Below are positions 1 to 8,080 of a stretch of DNA of 64,000 bases, in pieces. The DNA comes from an uncultured Flavobacteriales bacterium (GTDB taxonomy: Bacteria; Bacteroidota; Bacteroidia; Flavobacteriales_E; Vicingaceae), in contig CAJXMH010000006.1 in NCBI GenBank assembly GCA_913056345.1, forward strand, positions 1-64,000. The letters are read 5' to 3'. The number at the start of each line of letters is the position of its first letter. Position 1 is the stretch's first letter. The notes below the pieces were generated by a model, which was given only the letters and a program-made list of their open reading frames with translations, was not told the origin of the DNA and did no database searches. The position numbers and the translations under genes were made by a program.

Positions 1-314
1 GACTTAAAGCGTAAAATAAATAGTAAAGTTGATGAAATAATCTCGAATTGGATAGCTTGGAATTGTCAGAAAACCAAGAGCCCTCTCCGCAGGATTTAAA
101 ATCCTGCGGAATGGATTTCATTTTAAAACCGATCAACTTCCAAAAACTATCCCTAAAACTGGAAGAGGAAGTTCAAACTCGTTTTTTTTGGTAACACTTT
201 TCTCAGCACTTCGAGTTACTTTAGAAAATCATTGCTTTGTTAAGTTTCCCAATCAATCTTAATTCAGCAAGCAACAATCTAGAATTAATGAGTGTCATGT
301 AATAAACTTCTATC
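1..314. other. Intergenic region upstream of the first gene
   Basis: I see no convincing gene here. Frame 1 on the plus strand is open from the window edge to a TAA at 97-99 and could be the last 32 codons of a gene beginning outside the window, but its composition gives no family clue and the stop lies inside a perfect palindrome. The rest is AT-rich without a recognisable promoter close to the ATG at 315. Confidence 0.4.
86..110. repeat. Perfect 25-bp palindrome, REP-like
   Basis: Twelve-base arms TCCGCAGGATTT and AAATCCTGCGGA flank a single A, so the inverted repeat is perfect. No T-run follows on either strand, which argues against a simple terminator. The form resembles extragenic REP-type palindromes mobilised by REP-associated tyrosine transposases, but I see no second copy and no transposase in the window, so the class is inferred. 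Confidence 0.55.
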
Positions 315-1535
315 ATGAAACACTTCATCCTATCCCTAACTTGCTCTTTAATGATTGTATCAACAGCTATTTCACAGTCGAATTATTTGATAAAGAATGT
401 AAACATTAACACTACTCATCGAATTCAAGACCTTAAATTCATTGACTCTACCCGAGGAATTGCAATTAGTCACTCTGAGATTTTTTATACTGTAGATGCA
501 GGTGAAAATTGGCAATTAAAATTTTCTATTCCGCCTTCATCCGGACTTGAAGTTATCAATCATCAGAATGATTCAATTATAGTAACGGGTTTTTATGGTT
601 TTTCCGGTCCTAGTCATCTATCCTTTTTATTTTCAGATAGTACCTTTCAGCTAGTTAACCTTCCTAATACCTATAACTTAGCATACGTAAATCCCACTTA
701 CTTTAATGATAGCATGTGGTCAACCTATGGTACAGGAAATCCATCGACCAACGGATTATTAGTTATAAAAGGAGCCAATTACCGGAGAATAGATACAAAC
801 CAGTGCATTTTGGATATTTACGATGATCGAATTTCTTATTACAATGGCACTCATTTGAAATACAGTGTCGATTCCGGGAAAAGTTGGATTTCGATTTCTA
901 ATTTGCCTGTTTCAGGAGCCTCTCAAAGTGCTTTTCAAACTTATTATGACGGAAACTCAAATCTCTATGTACACAAACACGGTAGCTTCCTAGAAAATTA
1001 TCATGACTCTACTTTCATTAGCAATGACTTTGGTTTAAGCTGGTTAATGTTAGGCACAGCTCCTAAACCGAGAAGACTCCATTTTGTAAATAATCAAACT
1101 GTAGTAGGTGTTGACTCTAATTTGTTCTACTACTCCATAGATGGAGGATTTACTTTTAACACCTTACAGATTGACTCAAACTCTACCGGTGCTGCTGAAC
1201 TATGGGTACATTCCACCGATCGGTTCTTTAGTTGGAATCAAAACAAAGGTCTTGTCGTCATAGAGAAAAACTTAACAACACAGCTAGATCATATTCAGAA
1301 TGAAAGCTTTGCTTTTTCACTTTATCCTAATCCTGCTAAAAATTCTTTTAGCATTGATATGGAGACAATTGATATCAAGCAAGTTCAAGTCTTTGACTTA
1401 ACTGGTAAAATTTATTTTGAGAGCCGCCATAAGCAGTCTCAAATTGAAGTTAGTGAATTTCCGAATGGCATTTATTTTGTTTCCATCATTACAAATAACC
1501 AACACTCTACAAAGAGACTAGTGGTTTACCATTAA
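315..1535 (+). CDS. Secreted T9SS type A cargo protein with BNR-like repeats
   Basis: This 406-residue protein starts with a clear signal peptide (about residues 1-20, cut before QSN). Its body holds short D-x-G-x-x-W elements at about residues 61-66 and 186-191, with looser copies near 235 and 275. These resemble BNR/Asp-box repeats of sialidase-like beta-propellers. Residues 332-406 form a typical type IX secretion type A C-terminal domain: YPNP near 337, then V-x-V-F-D-L-T-G and a final G-I-Y-F-V segment. It should cross the outer membrane through T9SS and be anchored on the surface or released. The ligand or substrate is unknown, and no catalytic residues are recognisable. It stands alone, with no operon partner. 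Confidence 0.8.
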   Translation: MKHFILSLTCSLMIVSTAISQSNYLIKNVNINTTHRIQDLKFIDSTRGIAISHSEIFYTVDAGENWQLKFSIPPSSGLEVINHQNDSIIVTGFYGFSGPSHLSFLFSDSTFQLVNLPNTYNLAYVNPTYFNDSMWSTYGTGNPSTNGLLVIKGANYRRIDTNQCILDIYDDRISYYNGTHLKYSVDSGKSWISISNLPVSGASQSAFQTYYDGNSNLYVHKHGSFLENYHDSTFISNDFGLSWLMLGTAPKPRRLHFVNNQTVVGVDSNLFYYSIDGGFTFNTLQIDSNSTGAAELWVHSTDRFFSWNQNKGLVVIEKNLTTQLDHIQNESFAFSLYPNPAKNSFSIDMETIDIKQVQVFDLTGKIYFESRHKQSQIEVSEFPNGIYFVSIITNNQHSTKRLVVYH

Positions 1536-1691
1536 AGGAATTCCTTTATCATTTTGGTTGGATGTGAAAAAAGTGTCACAAAAAATTGAAATTCTTTTAA
1601 ATATAGCAAGGGCAAACTAAGATAAATCTCCTAAACTTCTATACTACCGCTTGAAGTTTCACGGTCAGGCCTCTTGAAGTCAGAAGATGCC

Positions 1692-1722
1692 CTCAACTTA
1701 CTTCGTGAGTTGAGTCTTTTTT
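1692..1722 (+). terminator. Hairpin with T-run after the T9SS cargo gene
   Basis: CTCAACTTAC and GTGAGTTGAG pair over ten positions (one T-G) around a TTC loop, followed by TCTTTTTT. It lies 157 nt downstream of the stop at 1535 and could end that transcript. Its sequence also resembles the hairpins inside the two repeat units just downstream, so it may be a third, decayed unit. Confidence 0.45.
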
Positions 1723-1749
1723 AACTTTCATTCGCTTTTAGCAAACTAC

Positions 1750-1867
1750 GATTGCCTCCGCTCTGCTCCGGCCATCTTGTAGGTGGGTTGATTCAGAAAA
1801 AAGCCTTCAACTCAGTTCCTGAGTTGATCTTTTTTTTATTTCAGCTTCACTTTCAAGCAAGCTTGAG
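1750..1867 (-). repeat. tRNA-tail repeat unit 1 at the tRNA-Pro locus
   Basis: A 118-bp unit beginning (plus strand) with GATTGCCTCCGCTCTGCTCC and ending CAAGCAAGCTTGAG. In the middle is a hairpin with arms CAACTCAG/CTGAGTTG flanked by A- and T-runs, so it looks like a bidirectional terminator. A second copy follows at 1876-1991 with few differences. The same two end boxes bound the repeats at the tRNA-Ser locus near 20.3 kb. The copies lie downstream of the minus-strand tRNAs, in the tail of their transcript. Confidence 0.75.
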
Positions 1868-1875
1868 TTTGAATC

Positions 1876-1991
1876 GATTGCCTCCGCTTTGCTCCGGCCA
1901 TCTTGTAGGTGGGTGATTCAGAAAAAAGCCTGCAACTCAGTTCCTGAGTTGTCCTTTTTTTATTTCAGCTTCACTTTCAAGCAAGCTTGAG
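1876..1991 (-). repeat. tRNA-tail repeat unit 2 at the tRNA-Pro locus
   Basis: A 116-bp second copy of the 1750-1867 unit, nearly identical in the end boxes and the CAACTCAG/CTGAGTTG hairpin. It ends with CAAGCAAGCTTGAG, 11 nt before the A-run of the tRNA terminator. Nothing suggests protein coding. Frames that run through this region and the tRNA are artefacts. Confidence 0.75.
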
Positions 1992-2002
1992 TTCGCTGAA
2001 AT

Positions 2003-2033
2003 AAAAAAAGCCTCCAATCTTTCGATTGAAGGC
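2003..2033 (-). terminator. Rho-independent terminator of the tRNA cluster
   Basis: On the minus strand GCCTTCAATC pairs with GATTGGAGGC (one G-T) around a GAAA loop and is followed by seven T. It lies 9 nt after the tRNA-Pro 3' end, so it should end the tRNA transcript. A T-run on the other side makes it potentially bidirectional. Confidence 0.8.
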
Positions 2034-2042
2034 TTTTTTCTG

Positions 2043-2117
2043 TCGGGGTGGCAAGATTCGAACTTGCGACCTCCTGCTCCCAAAGCAGGCGCGATAACCG
2101 GGCTACGCTACACCCCG
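2043..2117 (-). tRNA. tRNA-Pro (anticodon TGG)
   Basis: The minus strand folds as a complete tRNA: acceptor CGGGGTG/CACCCCG, anticodon arm CCTGC-TTTGGGA-GCAGG with anticodon TGG, variable loop AGGTC, T-arm GCAAG-TTCGAAT-CTTGC, and discriminator A. CCA is not encoded. It is the last member of a minus-strand cluster, after tRNA-Ser(GCT) and a tRNA-Pro-like relic. Confidence 0.97.
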
Positions 2118-2179
2118 AACTAATTATATTTAAAGGTTCAAATATACAATATGTAAGAACACCCTGTAACAGTTTGTTA

Positions 2180-2231
2180 GCGACCTTCACGCCTAAGGCG
2201 TGACGCGATAACCGGGCTACGCTACACCCCG
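2180..2231 (-). pseudogene. tRNA-Pro 5'-half relic with a replaced anticodon arm
   Basis: On the minus strand the first 28 nt (acceptor 5' strand, D-arm, position 26) are identical to the neighbouring tRNA-Pro. The 17-nt anticodon arm is replaced by the 17-nt inverted repeat TCACGCCTTAGGCGTGA. The next 7 nt (AGGTCGC) match again, then homology ends, so the T-loop and 3' acceptor strand are missing. The substituted arm still folds as a 5-bp stem with a 7-nt loop, whose central triplet would be TTA, complementary to the UAA stop codon. Position 33 is C instead of the universal T. It cannot be a functional tRNA by itself. Confidence 0.8.
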
Positions 2232-2274
2232 AATTCTTGGTGCGAAAGTACTAAACAACTTCCAATATTCTAAG

Positions 2275-2363
2275 CGGAGAGAGGGGGATTCGAACCCCCG
2301 ATACCCGTTTCCAGGTATGCATGTTTAGCAAACATGTGGTTTCAGCCACTCACCCACCTCTCC
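2275..2363 (-). tRNA. tRNA-Ser (anticodon GCT)
   Basis: Minus-strand class II tRNA of 89 nt. The acceptor is GGAGAGG paired with TCTCTCC (one G-T) with discriminator G. The anticodon arm is CATGT-TTGCTAA-ACATG, giving GCT. A long variable arm precedes the T-arm GGGGG-TTCGAAT-CCCCC. CCA is not encoded. It heads the minus-strand cluster that continues with the tRNA-Pro relic and tRNA-Pro. Confidence 0.97.
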
Positions 2364-2513
2364 TAAATCTATATTTTAAAGAACTTTTTAGTTCGACTTT
2401 TCTCAAACGGAGCACAAAAGTAATCAGTATTTTTTAGTTCGAAAAAATTAATCAAGCAATTATTTATTTTTTTACACTCTACTATCTTTCAAGCAAGATA
2501 TGTCCCATTCGGT

Positions 2514-2521
2514 TATCTTTG
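2514..2521 (+). promoter_or_regulatory. TAnnTTTG promoter element, 4 nt before ATG
   Basis: TATCTTTG matches the Bacteroidota -7 element. Only TTTT separates it from the ATG at 2526, so transcription should start at or next to the start codon, giving a leaderless ABC-transporter mRNA. The -33 region is not clear. Confidence 0.6.
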
Positions 2522-2525
2522 TTTT

Positions 2526-4229
2526 ATGCACACCAAGCTTAAACTTTTTCCGCTTTTCTGTCTCTTAGCTTTAAGTTCTTGTGTTTCTGAAAAGGTTCAA
2601 GAAAACAATACGTTAATCATTCACAGTCAAACCAAGGCAAATGATCTTAATCCTGTAACCTGCCGTGATGCCTTCTCTAACTATTTAGCACTACATTTCT
2701 ATCAAACCTTAGTCGGATTCGATTTTAAAAATGACTCTTTGGTGGGAGTGCTTGCAGAAAAAGTCCCCGAAGGTAAAGTTTATCAAGACAGTCTATTGCG
2801 TTTCAATTATCACATACGAGCAGAAGCGAGTTTTGATGATGGTAAAAAAATAAGCGCTCAAGATGTCCTTTTTTCCTTAAAAGCTCATTTATGTCCTGGG
2901 GTAAACTCCTCCTCTACTCAGTTTTTTCGTTTTATTCTCGATTTTAAACCACAAACTGATGATTCATCAAGCTTTGCGCTAATTACAAAAAATATGGGAA
3001 GCTCTACAAAATACTTTTGTGGAGCATTTTACATTCTTGATTCACGACACTTTGATCCTGACGACATTTTAAAAAAATACTCGCTTGCTGAAATTAAAAA
3101 TGCTGAATCATCAGACAGTCTTCTTAAGAAATTTGCCCAAAACTTCAACCACAGTTTCTATAGTCAAACAAGTAATGGTGTTAGTGGCAGTGGTCCATAC
3201 CAATTAGAAAAATGGGACAAGGGACAGTTCCTTCAACTACGTAAAAAAAAGGATTGGTGGGGCGAGCAAATACAAGATAACAGCAATAGTTTCTTTAAAA
3301 TCGAGGCAGCCAAAATTAAATACCAGATAATCGAAGATCAGCAAACCGCCCTTTTAGCAATGCAAGCAGGTGAGCTAGACTTTACCACATCCATACCAAG
3401 CCAAAGCATAGATAAACTTGAAAAAGGACAATATCGCATCAAAAAAATATCGAGAAAGGGTTACCAAATGCTCGGGTTTAGACTTGATCATCCGATACTT
3501 AAAGAAAAGGCTGTGCGGAGAGCAATAAGTTATTCAGTACCCCGTAAGTTGATGTTAGCAAAGCTTTTCAATCATGATGGAAAAATGACCAATGGGCCAA
3601 TAGACGCTGAAAGGTTTAATAAACTAGTAGGTCAGCCGACAGATTATGCCAACTTAGAGCAGGCAAAGACAATCTTAGAAGATAATGGATGGGAGGATTC
3701 TGATCAGGATGGGGTTCTAGATAAACTCATTAATGGGGAAAGAGTGAGTCTTACGCTTCCTTATGCCTATAATGGAAGCAATGAAGCTAGAAAATCCTTT
3801 GGTTTGATCTTAAAACAAGAAGCAGCCAAGATTGGCATTTCCATCAATTTAGAACCTTATGAATGGAAAACCTATGTGACAAAAATGAGAAATGGAGAAT
3901 TACCTCTTTTCTTTTCCGCTGTGAGCACTAATTCTCTCTTTCCCGACCTTTCTAGGTCATTTCATTCAGATGGCATAGCATCTGGCAGAAACCTCTTTTC
4001 GTATCAAAATTCATTTACTGATAGTTTGATTACCGCAATGAAATACGAAACCAATTCCAATCAAAAAGCTGAATACTTTAAGAAAATATGCAAGCAACTT
4101 CAGGTAGACTTACCTTGTCTTTTTCTTTGGAGCTTAGACGAGATCATGGTTGCTCGAAATTCCATTAAGCCCTTCTACAGTAAACGAAGACCCTACTATT
4201 GGGCTCCTGCCTTCAAAAAGGAAAAATGA
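2526..4229 (+). CDS. Peptide-type ABC transporter substrate-binding lipoprotein
   Basis: This 567-residue protein is an SBP_bac_5 (DppA/OppA-type) solute-binding lipoprotein. It opens with a lipoprotein signal peptide ending LALSSC, with Cys19 as the lipidation site. The body shows family segments such as L-N-P-V near residue 37, the ISAQDVLFSL stretch near 115, and AVRRAISYSV near 335. Solutes are usually oligopeptides, but these proteins also bind nickel, heme or sugars, and the ligand cannot be told here. It is first in a three-gene operon; its TGA overlaps the ATG of the first permease. A TAnnTTTG element 4 nt before the ATG supports this start. Confidence 0.88.
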   Translation: MHTKLKLFPLFCLLALSSCVSEKVQENNTLIIHSQTKANDLNPVTCRDAFSNYLALHFYQTLVGFDFKNDSLVGVLAEKVPEGKVYQDSLLRFNYHIRAEASFDDGKKISAQDVLFSLKAHLCPGVNSSSTQFFRFILDFKPQTDDSSSFALITKNMGSSTKYFCGAFYILDSRHFDPDDILKKYSLAEIKNAESSDSLLKKFAQNFNHSFYSQTSNGVSGSGPYQLEKWDKGQFLQLRKKKDWWGEQIQDNSNSFFKIEAAKIKYQIIEDQQTALLAMQAGELDFTTSIPSQSIDKLEKGQYRIKKISRKGYQMLGFRLDHPILKEKAVRRAISYSVPRKLMLAKLFNHDGKMTNGPIDAERFNKLVGQPTDYANLEQAKTILEDNGWEDSDQDGVLDKLINGERVSLTLPYAYNGSNEARKSFGLILKQEAAKIGISINLEPYEWKTYVTKMRNGELPLFFSAVSTNSLFPDLSRSFHSDGIASGRNLFSYQNSFTDSLITAMKYETNSNQKAEYFKKICKQLQVDLPCLFLWSLDEIMVARNSIKPFYSKRRPYYWAPAFKKEK

Positions 4230-5572
4230 TGCTTCGGTATTTTTTAAAGCGCATATTATGGTTAATTCCTACTCTATGGATTATTTCTGTAGTTGTATTT
4301 TTTCTTGCAAAAGCAACTAAGGGGGATGCTATTTCACCGCCTCGTTTTGAAGAAAATATGAGCTTAAAACAAGAGGCTGAATACTACAAGAGCGAACGAA
4401 TAAGAATGCGCCTTGACCTACCTCTTTTTTATTTTAACATCCATCGCGCAAGTCAAACAGACACTGTTTATCGTATCCCTGAAAGACATAGAGAAGCGCT
4501 CTTAAGTCTTGCCTACCATTGCAACAATTGGCCAAAAGTTGATCGCTTTTATGCAGCATTAAAAAAGGCAGCATTTCAAAAAAAAATAAGCAAAGCTGCG
4601 TTCAACAACCTCATCTCAAGCTATCACCAAAGCAGCTTAAAGGCCAATAAAAGTAAATGGACTAAGGAAATTGACTCTGTACCGGTTTTGAAGAAAAGAA
4701 TTATTGAGCTTCAAAGTAAGCACCTCTCACTAGATAATTACTTGCTAAATTTTAAATTCTATGGTTTTGACAACCAATACCAACAATGGCTTATAAGAGT
4801 ATTAAATGGCAATGGAGCTTATTCTAGCCTGCAACAAAAAGAACAAGGAAAACAACTACTAAGAGCGCTTCAATGGACACTAGGCATGAGTTTACTTTCA
4901 CTCTTTCTAGCCTTTGGCTTGGCATTATTACTTGGCCTTTTGGCTTTCAAGCCTGCATTCAAACAATTTAAGCCCTATTTAGAGCGGATTTTTTTAAGCC
5001 TTTACGCCACGCCAAATTTTCTTATGGCAACTATATTGATCTTCTTTTTTGCAAGTGGTCATGTTCTTAAATGGCTACCGCTATATGGAATTGGCGATGC
5101 AAGCGAAACTGATGGTACCTTTTCCCTAATCCAACTGCGAGCACCTTACCTAATTCTTCCGTTGATCTGTTACACATATGCGGCACTGGCCTATTTTTTT
5201 GAACAGGTGAAAGGCAACCTTGCAAATCAATTAAAGAGCGATTATTTGCTAACAGCTCAAGCCAAAGGTTTATCTTACTTCGCTAGTCTTAGCAAACATG
5301 CCCTTCCGAATGCTATAATTTCCTTAATCAGTCTTTTGGGAAGTTCAATACCAGCATTGATTTCTGGCTCATTCATTATTGAAACCATTTTCAACCTGCC
5401 GGGCATGGGCAAACTCAGTGTAGAAGCTTTTCTAAATCGTGATTATGATCTGATTTTTACTATCACACTCATTGGGGCAGCCTTAACCCTACTAGGCAAT
5501 TTAATTAGCGACTTTGCTTATCATGCAGCCGATCCTAGGATTAGCATATACCAAAAGGAGAAAGCGAAATGA
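4226..5572 (+). CDS. ABC transporter permease, DppB type, with large insert
   Basis: An inner-membrane permease of 448 residues that pairs with the following gene to form the channel of a peptide-type importer. The start is ATG at 4226, overlapping the upstream stop; upstream in-frame starts lie inside the previous gene. TM1 is at about residues 4-30 and the permease core at about 215-445. The cytoplasmic EAA loop that contacts the ATPase is clear near residues 343-362 (T-A-Q-A-K-G-L then H-A-L-P-N-A). Between TM1 and TM2 lies an insert of roughly 115 mostly polar residues (about 70-185), which makes the protein about 100 residues longer than typical DppB. It should sit in the periplasm. No ATPase gene is present nearby. 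Confidence 0.85.
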   Translation: MMLRYFLKRILWLIPTLWIISVVVFFLAKATKGDAISPPRFEENMSLKQEAEYYKSERIRMRLDLPLFYFNIHRASQTDTVYRIPERHREALLSLAYHCNNWPKVDRFYAALKKAAFQKKISKAAFNNLISSYHQSSLKANKSKWTKEIDSVPVLKKRIIELQSKHLSLDNYLLNFKFYGFDNQYQQWLIRVLNGNGAYSSLQQKEQGKQLLRALQWTLGMSLLSLFLAFGLALLLGLLAFKPAFKQFKPYLERIFLSLYATPNFLMATILIFFFASGHVLKWLPLYGIGDASETDGTFSLIQLRAPYLILPLICYTYAALAYFFEQVKGNLANQLKSDYLLTAQAKGLSYFASLSKHALPNAIISLISLLGSSIPALISGSFIIETIFNLPGMGKLSVEAFLNRDYDLIFTITLIGAALTLLGNLISDFAYHAADPRISIYQKEKAK

Positions 5573-6732
5573 AAAAAGCAAACTTTCATACGCTGAGCTT
5601 GGCTTACCTGTACCTTGGCCTTATGGCAGTTCTTGGGATCTTAGCTCCTATCTTAGCAAACGATAAACCTCTAATTGCAAAAAGTGAAAATGCTTGGCAT
5701 TTCCCATTCTTGAGGGAAGGTCTTTATGAGAAAAGTGATTACCATTGGCAGTTAAATCCACCCATCCCTTACGGTGAAGGCAGCTTAGAGTATGCTCAAA
5801 GTGATGCCATTAGCCCATTTGATGATCAATCAAAAAAAGCTTGGAATCAGAGACATTGGTTAGGTACAGATCAACTTGGTCGGGATGTATTAACTCAATT
5901 GATTTACGGCTGCAGAACTGCTTTTTGGGTAGGCTTAGGTAGTATGTTGATTGCTTTCATAATAGGCATAGCGGTTGGTGGATTTTCAGCTTATCTTGGT
6001 GATGGGCAACTTAGCTATACATGGCCTAAATATCTCTTCTTTTTATTACTTGGAATACTTAGCATCATTGCATTTACCCTTATACCACCTTATCAAGTAA
6101 AGGGTGTGAGCACTAGTCAGTTGCTAAGTCCAATCCTCTCGATTTGCTTATTGATTGTTCTGCTACTTTTAATAGCGCGCTTATTATTTAAAAGGTATTC
6201 GGATATTAAAAGCAAGCAGTTCAACCTACCGCTTGACCTTTTCTTGAATCGTTTGATCGAATTGATTGATAGTCTACCCAGCCTACTTTTAGTAATTGCC
6301 TTAAGTGCCTTGATTCAAGGTGGAGTGGCGAGTCTTATCCTTATTATTGGCCTTACCGCTTGGACTGGTATTGCTAAACTATTCAGAGCAGAAGTCCTAA
6401 AAATAAAGAATAGCCCATTTATAAGCAGTGCGCAAAGTCTAGGCTTCGGCAATTCTCGAATCCTTTTCAAACATATACTGCCCAACGCTCTACCCTCTGT
6501 TACGGTTGCTATCAGCTTTGGAGTTTCATCAGCTATTTTAGCAGAATCAAGCCTTTCTTTCCTAGGTCTAGGTTTAAGTGGTGCCCAAGCTTCATGGGGT
6601 GCCATGATCGCATCAGCGAGGGTTGACCTCGAAGCGTGGTGGGTTCTACTCTTTCCTGCTCTTGCCATCTTCTTAACATTACTTTCATGCCATACGATAG
6701 GCAAAAGCATAATGAAACAGCAGCATACTTGA
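5569..6732 (+). CDS. ABC transporter permease, DppC type
   Basis: The second permease (387 residues) of the importer. ATG at 5569 overlaps the stop of the DppB-like gene as ATGA. The family signature L-G-T-D-x-x-G-R-D is at residues 98-106, followed by the first TM of the permease domain. The EAA loop is near 287-307 (S-A-Q-S-L-G-F then H-I-L-P-N-A-L). Residues 153-207 contain two additional predicted TM helices absent from standard DppC, so both permeases of this operon are enlarged between TM1 and TM2. No terminator is obvious after the stop. The ATP-binding subunits must be encoded elsewhere. Confidence 0.85.
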   Translation: MKKANFHTLSLAYLYLGLMAVLGILAPILANDKPLIAKSENAWHFPFLREGLYEKSDYHWQLNPPIPYGEGSLEYAQSDAISPFDDQSKKAWNQRHWLGTDQLGRDVLTQLIYGCRTAFWVGLGSMLIAFIIGIAVGGFSAYLGDGQLSYTWPKYLFFLLLGILSIIAFTLIPPYQVKGVSTSQLLSPILSICLLIVLLLLIARLLFKRYSDIKSKQFNLPLDLFLNRLIELIDSLPSLLLVIALSALIQGGVASLILIIGLTAWTGIAKLFRAEVLKIKNSPFISSAQSLGFGNSRILFKHILPNALPSVTVAISFGVSSAILAESSLSFLGLGLSGAQASWGAMIASARVDLEAWWVLLFPALAIFLTLLSCHTIGKSIMKQQHT

Positions 6733-6838
6733 TCTAGCATAAGACCATTTAAGTATTCATTTTGTAGCTGTTCATAAGGATAAGTAAAGCGGTTTATGCA
6801 TAATTTCATGATTCTCTTAACAAGATTGAAATAGAAAG

Positions 6839-7939
6839 ATGAAAAGGTTCTTCATTCCCATTATAATTTTTACAATTATCCTTTTACCTGCATGCAAGGT
6901 AGGACGGTTTTTTGTTTACAATTATGCAGATATTAAAGACTACAAGAAATTCCAAAATCGAACATTAGAAGCACCTGATCAAAGTTTTCAGTTTGCCGTT
7001 GCTAAAAAAGGAAGAGCGGTTAGAAATTTGAATATCAACGGAAAAGACTACCCTTTTGATCAATATGCTGAAGATAATAAGACTGTAGCTTTTTTAGTAA
7101 TTCAAAACGACACTATCCAATATGAGAAATATTGGAAGAATTATACTAAATCATCCATCGTCCCTTCCTTTTCGATGGCAAAGTCGATTCTATCTATTTT
7201 AATTGGTATTGCAATCGATGAGGGCAAAATCAAATCTGTTAAAGAGCCCATCACCAATTACATTCCTGAGTTAAAATCACAAGGATTTGAAAAAGTAAAT
7301 ATTGAACACTTATTGCAAATGACTTCAGGAATAGAATTCAAAGAAAGTTATTCTAACCCTTTTGGTGAAGCAGCCACTTTTTATTACGGTCGAAATTTGC
7401 GCAAAGCGATTAGTAAATTGGAATTTGAAGTTGAAGCAGGTGAGAGACATTATTATTCAAGCGGAGACAGTCAGATTCTTGGATTGATCCTAGAAAGAGC
7501 GCTTGGAGAACAAACGCTTACTAACTATTTACAAGAAAAAATATGGCAACCGCTTGGCATGGAATACGATGCTTCCTGGAGTATTGACCGTAAAAAGAAT
7601 GGACTCGAAAAAACCTTTTGTTGCGTTAATGCAAGAGCTCGCGATTTTGCTAAAATTGGTCGTCTGTACCTCAATAATGGAGAGTGGAATGGGAAACAGA
7701 TCGTTTCAAAAGGTTGGGTTGAAACTTCCACTCAAATTGATACCACAAATGGCAGCGAGTGGTACTACCAATATCAATGGTGGCTACCAACAAAAACAGG
7801 CGACTTTATGGCTCAAGGTATACTTGGACAATACATTTATGTTAACCCTGAAAAGAACTTGATCATTGTAAGACTGGGAAAAAAGCAAGGCGATGCCAAT
7901 TGGTGGCAGATTTTGGCGAGTTTGGGAAGGGTGTATTAA
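6839..7939 (+). CDS. Serine hydrolase, beta-lactamase class C fold, lipoprotein
   Basis: This 366-residue protein has a lipoprotein signal peptide ending LLPAC (Cys19), so it is anchored in an envelope membrane. The penicillin-binding/class C fold motifs are present: S-M-A-K at residues 112-115 with nucleophile Ser112, and Y-S-S at about 206-208 in place of Y-x-N. A C-terminal region ends IIVRLGKK, consistent with the last strand of the fold. The family includes esterases, D-aminopeptidases and low-molecular-weight PBPs, so the substrate is open. It is monocistronic, 106 nt after the ABC operon and in the same direction. Confidence 0.8.
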   Translation: MKRFFIPIIIFTIILLPACKVGRFFVYNYADIKDYKKFQNRTLEAPDQSFQFAVAKKGRAVRNLNINGKDYPFDQYAEDNKTVAFLVIQNDTIQYEKYWKNYTKSSIVPSFSMAKSILSILIGIAIDEGKIKSVKEPITNYIPELKSQGFEKVNIEHLLQMTSGIEFKESYSNPFGEAATFYYGRNLRKAISKLEFEVEAGERHYYSSGDSQILGLILERALGEQTLTNYLQEKIWQPLGMEYDASWSIDRKKNGLEKTFCCVNARARDFAKIGRLYLNNGEWNGKQIVSKGWVETSTQIDTTNGSEWYYQYQWWLPTKTGDFMAQGILGQYIYVNPEKNLIIVRLGKKQGDANWWQILASLGRVY

Positions 7940-7940
7940 A

Positions 7941-8075
7941 TCAATCTGCCATTATAAAACGGTAGCCCACTCCCCTAACGTTGATTAATTGTAAACTAGC
8001 ATCTGCTGCAATTTTCTTACGGAGTTTTGAAATAAAAACGTCTAAGGTACGTCCCACATAATCACCTTCATCTCA
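7941..8075 (-). pseudogene. Remnant of an OmpR-family response regulator (C-terminal winged helix)
   Basis: The minus strand encodes 43 open codons, from a TGA at 8073-8075 to the natural stop at 7941-7943. They read as the end of an OmpR/PhoB winged-helix domain: GDYVGRTLDVF, then SKLRKK, then INVRGVGYRF. This is the DNA-recognition helix and wing of such regulators. The receiver domain and first half of the effector domain are absent, and an in-frame stop closes the upstream side. It is a truncated relic with no partner kinase beside it. Confidence 0.8.
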
Positions 8076-8080
8076 CCTAA

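Noticed and set aside
1-99. Open frame at the left edge as a gene end
   Set aside because: Only 32 codons, no motif, and the stop is within a palindrome. Kept only as a remark.
1960-2190. 76-residue minus-strand frame through tRNA-Pro
   Set aside because: It reads through the tRNA gene, its terminator and a repeat unit. This kind of product is a well-known artefact of translating tRNA genes.
6315-6809. 164-residue minus-strand frame over the DppC-type permease
   Set aside because: It is the antisense shadow of the permease and has no family features.
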